Positions 16,599 through 24,356 of a DNA stretch of 64,000 nucleotides are shown here, piece after piece. Under the pieces are notes generated by a model, which was given only the letters and a program-made list of their open reading frames with translations, made no database searches and was not told where the DNA came from. The DNA is from CAZAMB01 sp964486335 (lineage in GTDB: Bacteria > Planctomycetota > Phycisphaerae > UBA1845): assembly GCA_964486335.1 (NCBI GenBank), contig CAZAMB010000012.1, forward strand, positions 97,091 through 161,090. Direction: 5' to 3'. The translations under genes and the position numbers were made by a program. How positions within the stretch are numbered: position 1 is the stretch's first letter; each line of letters opens with the position of its first letter.

Positions 16599-17981
16599 AT
16601 GCCCAACTCGTCCAAATCGTCAAGAATACTGCGAATGCTGTCTGTTGCGTCGATTGTGTGTATGGCCGCGCCGGTTTCGGAAGCTGGGTTTCTCGCGATG
16701 CTTCGAGTCGTCCAGTCGAGCGGACCGCGAACGGGCACTCCTTCTTACAGTATTTTTCAGCCGGCCGACCTCCCACAGATTGTCACCGTGGAAGTGTGCA
16801 TGGGTGATACGCCTATCATCGGTTATTGGGTGGACATCGACTGCGCGAACTTGAGCAACGACCACGTCGCGGACCTTCGACTCGCTGACGTTTCGTGCGA
16901 TGTTGATGCGGACTGCGACGCTGCGTTCGGCGTCCCCGGCTCAAACTGCGTCGACGGCCAATGCGCGGCGATCTTCCTGGATACTAACCGTGCGGATTAC
17001 GTTTTTTCTCCCGCATCGTGCCAAATGAACGGCGAATCCGCGGATGATTCCTGCGCACCTTCCATGGGAGTCGGCGGTACGTCGGCGGTCGCTTGTTACC
17101 GCCAGGGTTGTTCGTACGTCGGCCACTTTGCGCTGGAACTCCCGGCGGACGCGGTTGGAACATTCATCTTGGAACTGTCGGAAGAAAGCACCCTGACCAT
17201 GGTAAACTTTCAAACGGGCCAGCCCTGGACAGTTTCCATCATGGATTTGATCAACAAACAGGGGGCGGGCATGTTTCCAGTTACCATCAGCATCCGGGCT
17301 CGTATTCCGCCGACGCCGATCGCAAGTGCCGCCTCGCAGGCCGGGCCGGCATCGCGAAGCGCGGGAGTGGAATGGATTCCGCAAACTCCTGTTGTCGAAC
17401 CGTTTGCCGTGCGCGTCTCGCTTGATTCCCTGCACCATCCCGACCCGCCGTACTCCGGCGGACAGGCCGCGGACTTTTCGGCGTTTGAAGGTCAGCAGCG
17501 CTGGCTTGGCCCGCCGGTTCAATACGTCGAGTCGGCAGCGAATCCCGCCACCTTCTGGGCCTCGACCCTGCAATGCACTCCCCATTACATGGACTGGGCA
17601 GCGGTAGGCCCGATCGTCATCATGGGCAGCGAAGTCGTCCCCAGTTCCACGCTATCCGTTCGCACGTTCGGCATGAACTGCGTTAACCGCGAATCGACGT
17701 GCACAAATGTGTCGCCGCCGCTCGAAGTTCCGATTGGCCGCTGGGGCGATGTTCAGCTTCCCTTTTCGACGCCAGGCGGAGCGACGCAACCCGATTTTGC
17801 CGATATCTCCTCGCTGGTGGACAAGTTCAAGAACCTGCCCGGAGCGCTCAGCAAGGCGCGAGCCAAACTCCAACCGGCCATTCCCGTCATGGCCGGCGAC
17901 GTGGACTTTTCAGATATTTCGATGTCCGTGGATGCCTTCAAGGGCAGACCCTATCCCTTTACGATTCAAGGCTGCCCGTAG
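16599..17981 (+). CDS. Exported protein with shared C-terminal dockerin-like module
   Basis: A 460-residue protein. The ATG at 16599 has GAGGAG eight bases upstream. Residues 1-30 form a signal peptide (MLSVASIVCMAAPVSEAGF). Residues about 40-230 are beta-rich with paired cysteines (CDVDADCDAAFGVPGSNC, CYRQGC) and no family I recognise. From about residue 250 it carries the module shared with the metalloprotease, LVIVD and trypsin-like proteins: SLHHPDPPYSGG, STLQCTPHYMDW, then DISSLVDKFK and DISMSVDAFKG. It is monocistronic between convergent genes. Confidence 0.75.
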   Translation: MPNSSKSSRILRMLSVASIVCMAAPVSEAGFLAMLRVVQSSGPRTGTPSYSIFQPADLPQIVTVEVCMGDTPIIGYWVDIDCANLSNDHVADLRLADVSCDVDADCDAAFGVPGSNCVDGQCAAIFLDTNRADYVFSPASCQMNGESADDSCAPSMGVGGTSAVACYRQGCSYVGHFALELPADAVGTFILELSEESTLTMVNFQTGQPWTVSIMDLINKQGAGMFPVTISIRARIPPTPIASAASQAGPASRSAGVEWIPQTPVVEPFAVRVSLDSLHHPDPPYSGGQAADFSAFEGQQRWLGPPVQYVESAANPATFWASTLQCTPHYMDWAAVGPIVIMGSEVVPSSTLSVRTFGMNCVNRESTCTNVSPPLEVPIGRWGDVQLPFSTPGGATQPDFADISSLVDKFKNLPGALSKARAKLQPAIPVMAGDVDFSDISMSVDAFKGRPYPFTIQGCP

Positions 17982-18149
17982 CCAGGTAACAACTCGTAAT
18001 CCTTTATTGGCGGGCGTAATCCGTCCTGCGTCTTCGATCTTCGCCATTCGACATTCGTCATTGTTTCAGGTGATCTCCCCAAGACTGCCCTCCAACGGAG
18101 CGCCACAGATGTTATTAGGGTAAGGAGCAAGCAGGTTGCGGAGTGGGCG

Positions 18150-19241
18150 TCACGCCAGCGCCCGCGAAAGGAGCCGGTGAAAGTGGTGCGTGCCCTGTTC
18201 ACGGGTCGGCGAATACCGGCCTCGTTCGTAGAGTCGCGAGCGAAGCCCCTTCTGCACCGCCTCCACGATCGCTTCGTCCTCGCGCTCCACCCGGTCGAGC
18301 TGCGCCCCCGCCCCCGATTCCAGCTTCGCGGCGTCCCAAACGTAAGAAAGGAACGACACCCGTGTGCGATCGACGCCCAGCGGTTTGACCACGTTGATCG
18401 AAATTCCCCACGGGTAGACGTTGAACATCAGGTTGGGAAACAACCAGAAGTAGTAACCCGCGATCGCTTGTCCGTGATCGGGCGATCCGGGTGGCGGAGT
18501 CAACGTCGATTCGCCGCTGCGCCCCACGCCGAGTTGAAGGTTGGAATGGTCGAACAACTCAGTTCGATAAGCGTCGTAGTCGATCGCGTCGGCCAGTCCC
18601 GCGTGGACAAACGGAATGTGAAACCCTTCGAGGTAGTTTTCGCAGTAAAGCACCCAGTTGCAAGCGACGAGGTAATCACGCGATCGCGACGCGTCAAACT
18701 TGCACTGCTCGACCGGCAGCCACGCGATCCGCTCGCGCATCGGGCCGATCCACTCCTCGAACGGCGTCGCCGGATTCAAGGACGCAAACAGGAAGGGACC
18801 CCACTGCGCAAGTTGCACTCGCGGCAGGTCGTCGGCCTTGGACGGAAAGCCCGCGACCCCCTCAAACTCCGGCATGCTCACGAACGCGCCGTCGAGTTGA
18901 AACCGCCGGCCGTGGTAGCGACAGCGCAGATGATTCTCGACCCCGCCCTGTTCACACACGAGCATGCCGCGATGCGTGCACACGTTGGACAGGCAGTGCA
19001 GCGCGTCGTCGCGATCGCGCACCAGCATCAACGGTTCGTCGAGACACCCTTCCAGCAGCGTGAACGGATGGACCTGACCGGGAACGCGCGCGAGACCGAC
19101 ATCGCCGATGAACTGCCAGCTCGTCGCAAACACGCGATCGCGGGAAGTCGCAAACACACCGGGATCGGTGTACACCCACGACGGAGGCGTGGAGGCCTTG
19201 GTAATGTCAGGGTCGATCTGGAACGAAGGGGCGTTCTTCAT
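18150..19241 (-). CDS. Rieske non-heme iron oxygenase, alpha subunit-like
   Basis: A 363-residue protein of the aromatic ring-hydroxylating dioxygenase family. The Rieske [2Fe-2S] ligands are Cys88 and His90 (CTHRG) and Cys107 and His110 (CRYHG). The mononuclear iron site lies in NYLEGFHIPFVHAGL (His208 and His213). I chose the ATG at 19241, with GAGG five bases upstream, over the ATG at 19262, which lacks a Shine-Dalgarno. No ferredoxin reductase or beta subunit is adjacent. Substrate cannot be told; related proteins include choline/carnitine-type monooxygenases as well as aromatic dioxygenases. Confidence 0.88.
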   Translation of the reverse strand: MKNAPSFQIDPDITKASTPPSWVYTDPGVFATSRDRVFATSWQFIGDVGLARVPGQVHPFTLLEGCLDEPLMLVRDRDDALHCLSNVCTHRGMLVCEQGGVENHLRCRYHGRRFQLDGAFVSMPEFEGVAGFPSKADDLPRVQLAQWGPFLFASLNPATPFEEWIGPMRERIAWLPVEQCKFDASRSRDYLVACNWVLYCENYLEGFHIPFVHAGLADAIDYDAYRTELFDHSNLQLGVGRSGESTLTPPPGSPDHGQAIAGYYFWLFPNLMFNVYPWGISINVVKPLGVDRTRVSFLSYVWDAAKLESGAGAQLDRVEREDEAIVEAVQKGLRSRLYERGRYSPTREQGTHHFHRLLSRALA

Positions 19242-19318
19242 GAGCGCCTCGCCGAGGACCATACCGCGACCGGACCCGACACTGGCTACTTCCGAAGCGG
19301 TTCAGACCATGGGATGGG

Positions 19319-19345
19319 CCGCGCGGACTAAAGTCCGCGGCTCGC
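19319..19345. repeat. GAGCCGCG palindrome half-element
   Basis: A single half-element with stem GGAC, loop TAAA, stem GTCC and the conserved GCGGCTCGC end. It overlaps the gap between the Rieske gene start and the lipoprotein gene end. Confidence 0.75.
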
Positions 19346-19346
19346 T

Positions 19347-20003
19347 TTACTTCGCGCCGACGGTGAAATAGGTGACGGCCAGCGTTTCCTTGCCGGTCGC
19401 GGCGTTCTTCACGCCCGCCGCGATGGCGTAGGTTCCGGGCGAAAGCGGCGAAATCTCCTTCACCACGTCGCCGGATTGACCATTGCGGATGATGAAGCTC
19501 TCACCGGGGTTGAGCAGCGAGTATTCCTTGCCGATCTCAAACGTGTTGTCATAGGCCGCGATGGGATACATCACGTCGGACCCGTCGGTGGATTCGACCG
19601 TTCGCAACACGGCCTTGAAATCTTTCGGAGTACCGAGCAGAGGCTCAAAGGCTTCCACGCGGAACGTCGGCGAGTTCGACACTTCGCCCTCGGTGAACCA
19701 CTGGAGCAACTGGTTGCCTTCTTCTTCCCTGAACGTTCCCGCATGGCCGTCGATGTAAATCCAGGCGGCCGGCCGGTTGCGATCGTCAAGGTCTGGCGCG
19801 CCGCGGCCGCCCATGGTCGTGGGATTGTTGGCGGCGGTGAGGGTCTGCCGTTTCGCGGGCGCGGCGGCTTTGGGCGCGGCCTTGGCGGGCTGCGATTTCG
19901 CCTGCGGCGCCGTCGAACGCTCCGCTGAAGAACCCGAACTCTGGCAGCCGACGGAGATCGTCACGGCCAACCCCAACAGGACAGCAATAGACCCTCGAAT
20001 CAT
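19347..20003 (-). CDS. Putative lipoprotein, unrecognised
   Basis: A 218-residue protein. The ATG at 20003 with GAGGTG upstream is preferred to a TTG at 20021. The N-terminus IRGSIAVLLGLAVTISVGC is a lipoprotein signal with lipobox SVGC. An Ala/Pro/Lys-rich linker (about residues 30-55) precedes a beta-rich domain with WIYIDGHAGTF, PIAAYDNTFEIG and YAIAAGVKNAATGKETLAV, which could bind a partner in the periplasm. It is divergent from alaS. Function unknown. Confidence 0.65.
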   Translation of the reverse strand: MIRGSIAVLLGLAVTISVGCQSSGSSAERSTAPQAKSQPAKAAPKAAAPAKRQTLTAANNPTTMGGRGAPDLDDRNRPAAWIYIDGHAGTFREEEGNQLLQWFTEGEVSNSPTFRVEAFEPLLGTPKDFKAVLRTVESTDGSDVMYPIAAYDNTFEIGKEYSLLNPGESFIIRNGQSGDVVKEISPLSPGTYAIAAGVKNAATGKETLAVTYFTVGAK

Positions 20004-20240
20004 GTTCGATGCACCTCGCAAGCGACCTAATATGGTTCCGAATCGGCGTTTCAGCCAACGCGAAAGACGCTACGACGCTCGGCAAGGGGTGTCAAGGCTC
20101 GGAAGGCGCTCGGTTTGGCCTGTCGTCGCCGCAGGGATACACTGGCGGATTCGGCAGTGGTGAAAGTGATTCGCCGCGTTGGGGCGAATGGTTTCAGAAT
20201 GTTCGTGGGGAGATGTACTGCTCAATGGTAATGGCACACA

Positions 20241-20314
20241 GCGAGCCGCGATCTTCAGATCACGCGGGCACACCGGATGCCGAGGATCCGCGCGGACTGA
20301 AGTCCGCGGCTCGC
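20241..20314. repeat. GAGCCGCG palindromic element in the alaS leader
   Basis: Two half-elements (20241-20267 and 20288-20314) flank a 20-base spacer. Stems are GATC/GATC with loop TTCA and GGAC/GTCC with loop TGAA. It ends 26 bases before the alaS start codon, so it would be in the 5' leader of the mRNA and could affect alaS expression. Confidence 0.8.
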
Positions 20315-20340
20315 CAAGACGTAGCGCGAACGGAGAGGCG

Positions 20341-23300
20341 ATGACATCCAAGCAGATTCGGCAGCAGTTTCTGGACTTTTTTCGCGGCAAGCAGCACGAG
20401 ATCGTGGCGTCGTCGCCGGTCGTGCCGTTCGACGACCCGACGCTGATGTTCACCAACGCGGGGATGAACCAGTTCAAGGACGTGTTCCTCGGCACGGGAT
20501 CGCGACCCTACAGGCGGGCGGCCGACACGCAAAAGTGCATCCGTGCGGGTGGCAAGCACAACGACCTCGACGATGTGGGACAGGACACGTATCACCACAC
20601 GTTCTTCGAGATGCTCGGCAACTGGTCCTTCGGAGACTACTTCAAGAAGGAAGCGATCGAGTGGGCGTGGGAACTGCTGACCAAGGTCTGGAAGATCGAC
20701 AAGAGCCGACTGCACGCGACGTACTTTGGGGGACTGAAAAAACAAGGCAATGAGGCAACAAGGCAACAAGGCAACAAGGAGAACATCGATACCGGTGCCT
20801 CGCTGCCGGGTTGCCTTGATGCCTGGGAGTTGGAACCGGATTACGAAGCCCGCGACCTGTGGGCGTCGGTGACGGATATCGATCCGACGCACATCCACCC
20901 CGGTAACATGAAGGACAACTTCTGGGAGATGGGCGATACGGGTCCGTGCGGGCCGTGCAGCGAGATTCACATCGATCTGACGCCGGACAAAAGCGGCGGG
21001 CATCTCGTCAACAAGGGCGACGCGCGGGTGATGGAAATCTGGAACCTCGTGTTCATTCAGTTCAACCGTGCGGGCGACGGCAAGCTGTCGTCGCTGCCGG
21101 CCAAGCATGTGGACACGGGGATGGGATTCGAGCGGCTGTGCGCGGTGTTGCAGGGCGCGCACGCGGGACGACTCGGACGGTTCAGCAATTACGACACCGA
21201 CGTGTTCACACCGGTCTTCGAGGCCATTCGCAAGCGAACCGGAGCGCCGCAATACACGGGGACGCTGCCCGGCGAGCCGCGATCTTCAGATCGCGCGGAC
21301 TTGCGAACATCGACTTCGTCATCGGAAACCGAATCTCCGCGCGGACTGAAGTCCGCGGCTCGCTCCGATCAATCGACATTCGGTGATCAACTGATGATCG
21401 ATGTGTCGTATCGCGTGATCGCGGATCATGTCCGATGCCTGACCTTCGCGCTGACTGACGGCGCATTGCCGAGCAACGAGGGGCGCGGGTACGTGTTGCG
21501 GCGGATTCTGCGCCGCGCGGTGCGTTACGGCCGGCAGTACTTGAACATGCACGAGCCGTTTCTTTGCGACCTTGTCGCCCCGCTCGTCGAGCACATGGGC
21601 GAAGCTTTTCCCGAACTCCGCACCGGTCCTGATCCTCGCAAACCGCGCGATAACGTGAAACACGTCGCCGACATCCTGCGCGACGAAGAGGCGTCGTTCC
21701 TCAAGACGCTGGATCGCGGAATCTCCCTTTTTAATGATTTTGCTGCCATGGCACGAGCTGTCCAAGGAGATTCTATAGCTAAGAAATATCTAAACGAAAG
21801 TTCGCCTGGCTGGGATCACCCAGACAATCTAAAGGTTTTCCGTGAGGCAGGCGCAAACGTGTTTCCTGGGAAGGCGATTTTCATTCTTCACGACACTTAT
21901 GGTTTCCCCGCAGACCTTACGGAAATTATGACGCGTGAGACGGGACTCGTTGCCGACGTAGCTGGCTATGAAGACGAAATGACCGCAGCTCGAAAGCGCG
22001 CCCGCGCTGGGGCAAAGGCAACTTCGATTGAATTGGTAATAGAGGGATCATTGGGAAGCACAGGTGATGAACTCAAGTATTGGGAACACCATTGCAATAC
22101 TCAAATACTCGGATATGTCATTGGCGGGACGATCTTCACAAAGGACGCGATTCCACAGGGGGTGGAACTAGCAATAATCACTAAGGATACTTGCTTCTAT
22201 GCTGAACAAGGTGGTCAAGTTGGCGATTCTGGTTTCTTGCAAAAGGACGGAATAAAAGTATTTCGCATCAAGAACGCCAAGTATCATGGCGATGCTGTTC
22301 TTCACATTGGACAAATAGTTGATGATTCTGTGGTTATCAATGTCGGCGATTCTGTTTGGTTGGAAATCGACGATCGCAAAGCCACCAAGCAGAATCACAC
22401 CGCCACGCATGTTTTGAACTGGGCGTTGCGGGAGGTGCTGGAGATCGGCGGCGGGGGCAAAGTCGATCAGAAAGGATCGCTGGTCGATCCGGAAAAGACG
22501 CGGTTCGACTTTTCGCACAACAAACCGCTGACCGACAACGAACTCGATCGCGTCGAATCGCTTTGCAACGAGCGGATCGCACAGGGGCTGGCGGTCTATG
22601 CGGCCATGCGTGAGGAGGACTTCGTCGATCAGGCCGAGGCGCGGAAGATCAACACACTCCGCGCGGTGTTCGGCGAAAAGTATCCCGACCGGGTGCGCGT
22701 GGTTTCGATCGGAGCGCCGATTACGGAAGAAGACGCGAGGCAAGCGTCGAATCGTGAGTCCGCGCGGACTGAAGTCCGCGGCTCGCAGGGCGCGGGGGAT
22801 TCGTCGCCTTTACAGAGCCGCGACCGTAAGGGAGCGGGGGCCGCGCGTGCTGAAGCACGCGGCTCGCACGCGACCCCCCTTGATCCCCCCTTGGCAAGGG
22901 GGGAGGCGATTGAAACCGATTGGTTACTGCGCGATCCGCAGAACCCCAAGTGGATGAAGTACTCCGTCGAGTTCTGCGGCGGGACGCACGTGAAGAACAC
23001 CTCCGAGATCGAGCGATTCGTGCTGACCCACGAAGAAGGCGTGGCCAAGGGCGTGCGCCGCGTCGTCGGCATTTCGGGCGAAAAAGCGAAACAATCCGAA
23101 GCGCGCGGCAAGGAACTGTTGCATGAAGCAAGATCGCTTAGCGAGCCGCGAACTTCAGTTCGCGCGGTCTCGCGATCTTCGACTTCGCCGGCGGAGTCGG
23201 AAACTCCGCGCGGACCCAAGTCCGCGGCGCGTTCAATCGACGATCGACAATCGACGGTCGGCGATCTCGCCGAGCGCGTCGCGGATATTCAACGCAGGTT

Positions 23301-23796
23301 GAACGATCCGGAGCAGCCGATTCCAATGCGGGCTCGCCGGGCGATTCTGTCGGCGCTGGCCGATGTGCAGGAGACGCTGAAGGAACAGCAGAAGGAAACG
23401 GCTGCCGCGTCGGGAGAGGCCGTCATGGAGGCGGCGGCGAAGCTCTTCGCCGAAGCAAAGACGATCGGCGGCGTGACGGTGGTGGTCGGCGAGGTTCCGA
23501 CGGCGACGGCCGACGCGCTGCGCGGAGCGATCGACTGGATTCGGCAGAAAACGGACGCGTCGGCGGTGCTGCTGGGCTGCGTGAGCGACGGGAAGGTGAC
23601 ACTCGTGGCCGGCATGAGCAAGGCGGTCGTCGATCGTGGCGTGAAGGCGGGCGACCTCATCAAGGAGATTTGTCCGCTGGTGGGGGGCAGGGGCGGCGGC
23701 CGACCGGACATGGCCCAGGGCGGCGGAAGCGATGCTGCGGGATTACCGAGCGCGCTGCAACGGGCGCGGGAGTGGATCACCGAACGGCTTGGATGA
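20341..23796 (+). CDS. alaS: Alanyl-tRNA synthetase with repeat-derived insertions
   Basis: AlaRS charges tRNA-Ala with alanine in the cytosol. The ATG at 20341 has GGAGAGGCG directly upstream; the encoded protein begins MTSKQIRQQFLDFFRGKQHE. It has the class II catalytic domain (FTNAGMNQFKDVFLG, RAGGKHNDLDDVGQD), the editing domain zinc site HTATH and CGGTHV, and the C-terminal DHHA1-type glycine motif GGRGGGRPDMAQGGG. At 1151 residues it is far longer than the usual 870-900. The excess lies largely in repeat-encoded blocks at about residues 134-162, 311-342, 805-856 and 934-965. Residues about 462-676 are encoded by much lower-GC DNA. The reading frame is intact, so it is probably functional. 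Confidence 0.93.
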   Translation: MTSKQIRQQFLDFFRGKQHEIVASSPVVPFDDPTLMFTNAGMNQFKDVFLGTGSRPYRRAADTQKCIRAGGKHNDLDDVGQDTYHHTFFEMLGNWSFGDYFKKEAIEWAWELLTKVWKIDKSRLHATYFGGLKKQGNEATRQQGNKENIDTGASLPGCLDAWELEPDYEARDLWASVTDIDPTHIHPGNMKDNFWEMGDTGPCGPCSEIHIDLTPDKSGGHLVNKGDARVMEIWNLVFIQFNRAGDGKLSSLPAKHVDTGMGFERLCAVLQGAHAGRLGRFSNYDTDVFTPVFEAIRKRTGAPQYTGTLPGEPRSSDRADLRTSTSSSETESPRGLKSAARSDQSTFGDQLMIDVSYRVIADHVRCLTFALTDGALPSNEGRGYVLRRILRRAVRYGRQYLNMHEPFLCDLVAPLVEHMGEAFPELRTGPDPRKPRDNVKHVADILRDEEASFLKTLDRGISLFNDFAAMARAVQGDSIAKKYLNESSPGWDHPDNLKVFREAGANVFPGKAIFILHDTYGFPADLTEIMTRETGLVADVAGYEDEMTAARKRARAGAKATSIELVIEGSLGSTGDELKYWEHHCNTQILGYVIGGTIFTKDAIPQGVELAIITKDTCFYAEQGGQVGDSGFLQKDGIKVFRIKNAKYHGDAVLHIGQIVDDSVVINVGDSVWLEIDDRKATKQNHTATHVLNWALREVLEIGGGGKVDQKGSLVDPEKTRFDFSHNKPLTDNELDRVESLCNERIAQGLAVYAAMREEDFVDQAEARKINTLRAVFGEKYPDRVRVVSIGAPITEEDARQASNRESARTEVRGSQGAGDSSPLQSRDRKGAGAARAEARGSHATPLDPPLARGEAIETDWLLRDPQNPKWMKYSVEFCGGTHVKNTSEIERFVLTHEEGVAKGVRRVVGISGEKAKQSEARGKELLHEARSLSEPRTSVRAVSRSSTSPAESETPRGPKSAARSIDDRQSTVGDLAERVADIQRRLNDPEQPIPMRARRAILSALADVQETLKEQQKETAAASGEAVMEAAAKLFAEAKTIGGVTVVVGEVPTATADALRGAIDWIRQKTDASAVLLGCVSDGKVTLVAGMSKAVVDRGVKAGDLIKEICPLVGGRGGGRPDMAQGGGSDAAGLPSALQRAREWITERLG
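20741..20826. repeat. Octamer-periodic inverted-repeat element E5 inside alaS
   Basis: The left arm (20741-20780) has five units of the type AACAAGGC; the right arm (20795-20826) has four units of the type xTGCCxxG, the complementary theme. It is translated in frame as KQGNEATRQQGNKE and the following residues, between conserved AlaRS segments ATYFGG and ARDLW. Confidence 0.8.
21272..21363. repeat. GAGCCGCG palindromic element inside alaS, insertion B
   Basis: A 92-base paired element with stems GATC/GATC and GGAC/GTCC around a spacer containing TCGACTTCG. It is translated in frame as GEPRSSDRADLRTSTSSS and SPRGLKSAARS, between the catalytic-domain segments YTGTLPG and DVSYRVIADH. Confidence 0.85.
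21725..22370 (+). other. Low-GC segment inside alaS, possible recombination tract
   Basis: Between about 21725 and 22370 base composition drops: 21601-21660 has 34 G+C of 60, 22021-22080 only 24 of 60, and 22501-22560 returns to 33 of 60 (hand counts). Codons such as ATA, AGA, TTA-like and TCT, rare in neighbouring genes, are common here. The protein remains in frame and AlaRS-like (FILHDTYGFPADLTEIM). A homologous replacement from a lower-GC relative would explain this. Confidence 0.65.
22760..22906. repeat. Compound repeat block inside alaS, insertion C
   Basis: Four elements stand in a row: a GAGCCGCG half-element (22760-22786, stem GGAC/GTCC), an AGAGCCGCGACCGT repeat (22813-22838), another half-element (22841-22867, stem GTGC/GCAC) and a C-run/G-run palindrome (22874-22906). 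All are translated in frame (ESARTEVRGSQGAG and onwards to PPLARGE) just before the conserved AlaRS segment WLLRDPQNPKWMKYS. Confidence 0.85.
23141..23231. repeat. GAGCCGCG palindromic element inside alaS, insertion D
   Basis: A 91-base paired element with stem GAAC/GTTC in the first half and a slightly decayed second half (GGAC then CCAA then GTCC). It is translated in frame (LSEPRTSVRAVSRSS and ETPRGPKSAARS) in the linker between the editing and C-terminal domains. Confidence 0.8.
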
Positions 23797-23847
23797 CCGC
23801 ACGGTCCGAATGCGGAATGTCGAATAGCGATGGTCGAATTCGATCGA

Positions 23848-23988
23848 TCACAGCGCGGAAGCCGCTGGCACAATCATCTTGATGACGATCATGGCGACGA
23901 TAAGGAGCAGCATTTGCCAGGCTGGAAGTCGGCGGTTCATCGATGAATCATCGGCGGACTGGTAGACGTGCTGAATTCGTTTCGCCAT
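23848..23988 (-). CDS. Small membrane protein, 46 residues
   Basis: A short open frame with ATG at 23988 and GAGG a few bases upstream, ending in TGA at 23848. It encodes MAKRIQHVYQSADD, then a positively charged MNRRLP, then a single hydrophobic helix WQMLLLIVAMIVIKMIVPAA. This looks like a one-pass small membrane protein. It lies between alaS and the BFD gene, on the opposite strand. No family recognised; it could also be chance. Confidence 0.4.
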   Translation of the reverse strand: MAKRIQHVYQSADDSSMNRRLPAWQMLLLIVAMIVIKMIVPAASAL

Positions 23989-24018
23989 TGCCTCATTCGC
24001 GATCTATAATCGTCCATC

Positions 24019-24306
24019 GTGCTTCCTGACGACGACATTTGTTATTGTTACCACGTTTCGATGCGGAAGCTGGTGAACTTCGCGCGGCGGGTGCGGCCTG
24101 AGCAGGCGAGCCGGATGACGGAGTGTCTGAACGCGGGGACGGGGTGCGGATGGTGCATTCCTTTTCTCATCAAGATCGCAAAGGATCCCGACGCATTCGG
24201 ACTTGAAGGACTTTCGGCGGAAGATTACGCGGCCAGGCGCAAGGGGTACATCGCGACGCAGCCGAGAAACACGTTTGACGGATCGGCGTCCACGAATGCA
24301 CAATGA
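24019..24306 (+). CDS. BFD-like [2Fe-2S] domain protein
   Basis: A 95-residue protein whose cysteines Cys8, Cys10 (DDDICYCYHVS) and Cys43, Cys46 (GTGCGWCIP) match the CxCx(n)CxxC arrangement of bacterioferritin-associated ferredoxin-like domains. Such domains pass electrons or sense iron; the partner here is unknown. The start is a GTG with no Shine-Dalgarno, and a TATAAT (24005-24010) ends only eight bases before it, so the mRNA could be leaderless. The C-terminal third (LSAEDYAARRKGYIATQPRN) is outside the BFD core. Confidence 0.8.
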   Translation: MLPDDDICYCYHVSMRKLVNFARRVRPEQASRMTECLNAGTGCGWCIPFLIKIAKDPDAFGLEGLSAEDYAARRKGYIATQPRNTFDGSASTNAQ

Positions 24307-24356
24307 ACGGGATGAAGCAACGGGACGCAACGCCGCGCAGCGGGATTGGTTGACGA

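Noticed and set aside
20179..20340. Upstream extension of the alaS frame by 54 codons
   Set aside because: It is mostly repeat sequence and has no Shine-Dalgarno, while the ATG at 20341 has a strong one and matches the AlaRS N-terminus.
21725..22370. Intein or mobile element inside alaS
   Set aside because: The tract encodes normal AlaRS sequence without intein splice motifs or endonuclease domains; a recombination tract fits better.
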